Shown: one piece after another, positions 36,352 through 36,477 of the stretch
How the letters are laid out: the number at the start of each line of letters is the position of its first letter
Numbering within the stretch: the stretch's first letter is position 1
IMG/VR virus record: IMGVR_UViG_3300046777_001266
Coordinates: 1 to 36,477 of that record
Origin: a virus
Length of the DNA: 36,477 nucleotides
Direction: 5' to 3' (one strand)
Notes under the pieces: model-generated
What the model was told of the DNA's origin: nothing
What the model saw: the letters and a program-made list of their open reading frames with translations, nothing else
The model's database searches: none
Program-made: the position numbers and the translations under genes

Positions 36352-36477
36352 TTAACTTTACAAAAACCTAAAAAAATGGCTTACGAACTAAAAGAAATGC
36401 AAGGCTCGTTGTTCAAGAACAACAAAAAGACAACAGAACTCCATCCTGATTACACAGGCAAAATCAAGGTAAATGGC
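36352..36477. repeat. Terminal direct repeat, right copy
   Basis: Identical to 10-135. The window therefore starts and ends at the same point of a circular or permuted genome. Confidence 0.9.
36376..36477 (+). CDS. Repeated start of the SSB-tip gene (partial)
   Basis: The same first 34 codons as 34-135; the rest is cut off by the window end. Not a second gene but the closure of the circle. Its true upstream region, with the iterons and an AT-rich leader, is visible here; TAACTTTA at 36353-36360 is a near match to a Bacteroidota -7 element. Confidence 0.85.
   Translation, partial: MAYELKEMQGSLFKNNKKTTELHPDYTGKIKVNG

Noticed and set aside
1-36477. Integrase, reverse transcriptase/diversity-generating element, CRISPR array, transposase or tRNA
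   Set aside because: I found no protein motifs or repeat arrays for any of these on either strand.

Overview
The window is best read as a nearly complete genome, about 36.3 kb, of a tailed double-stranded DNA phage with a long-tail (siphovirus-like) module. Bases 10-135 recur exactly at 36352-36477, so the sequence closes on itself as a circle, as expected for a circularly permuted or terminally redundant phage genome. Every gene I can support lies on the + strand, and most overlap their neighbours by ATGA, TAATG or a few bases. The host is probably a member of the Bacteroidota. Several promoters match the Bacteroidota form (TTG or TTTG, about 17-23 nt, then TAnnTTTG). Most genes have A-rich leaders instead of Shine-Dalgarno sites. 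The secreted proteins have Bacteroidota-like signal peptides and FN3 domains. I see no integrase, tRNA, rRNA, CRISPR array or insertion sequence.

Layout. 1-282: small protein with an SSB-like C-terminal tip, next to a repeat-rich possible replication origin (36125-36335). 310-2132: two glycosyltransferases and a secreted FN3 protein. 2145-3704: small basic protein, terminase small and large subunits. 3717-14167: tail region, with a tail assembly chaperone carrying a -1 frameshift signal, fibre-like proteins, the tape measure and two large distal-tail proteins. 14164-14991: a third glycosyltransferase. 14991-22435: portal, minor head protein (C-terminus out of frame), scaffold, major capsid protein, connector and completion proteins, and tail tube, ending in a clear terminator. 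The tail block lies between terminase and portal, which differs from the usual order.

22495-24769: small membrane proteins, a predicted lipoprotein with a c-type cytochrome haem motif (CxxCH plus MPP) and a metallophosphoesterase. 24770-25161 is the only long gap. It holds three strong terminator hairpins, each followed by a Bacteroidota -7 element, and may encode short RNAs. 25162-30961: early genes, mostly small, with a Cro/XRE-type regulator, an ERF single-strand annealing protein and a VRR-NUC nuclease. 30958-32754: lysis cassette with secreted and spanin-like proteins, holin-like membrane proteins and an M15 peptidase endolysin. 32726-36128: HNH endonuclease, two small proteins and a primase/SF3 helicase.

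Together the genes form a self-contained programme: ERF, primase-helicase, VRR-NUC and the SSB-like protein for replication and recombination; terminase, portal, capsid and tail for virions; and a peptidase with membrane proteins for lysis. The most unusual parts are the cytochrome-like lipoprotein flanked by a 15-bp direct repeat, the terminator/promoter array, the two predicted leaderless promoters, the frameshifted minor head gene and the zinc-ribbon motif in the portal.
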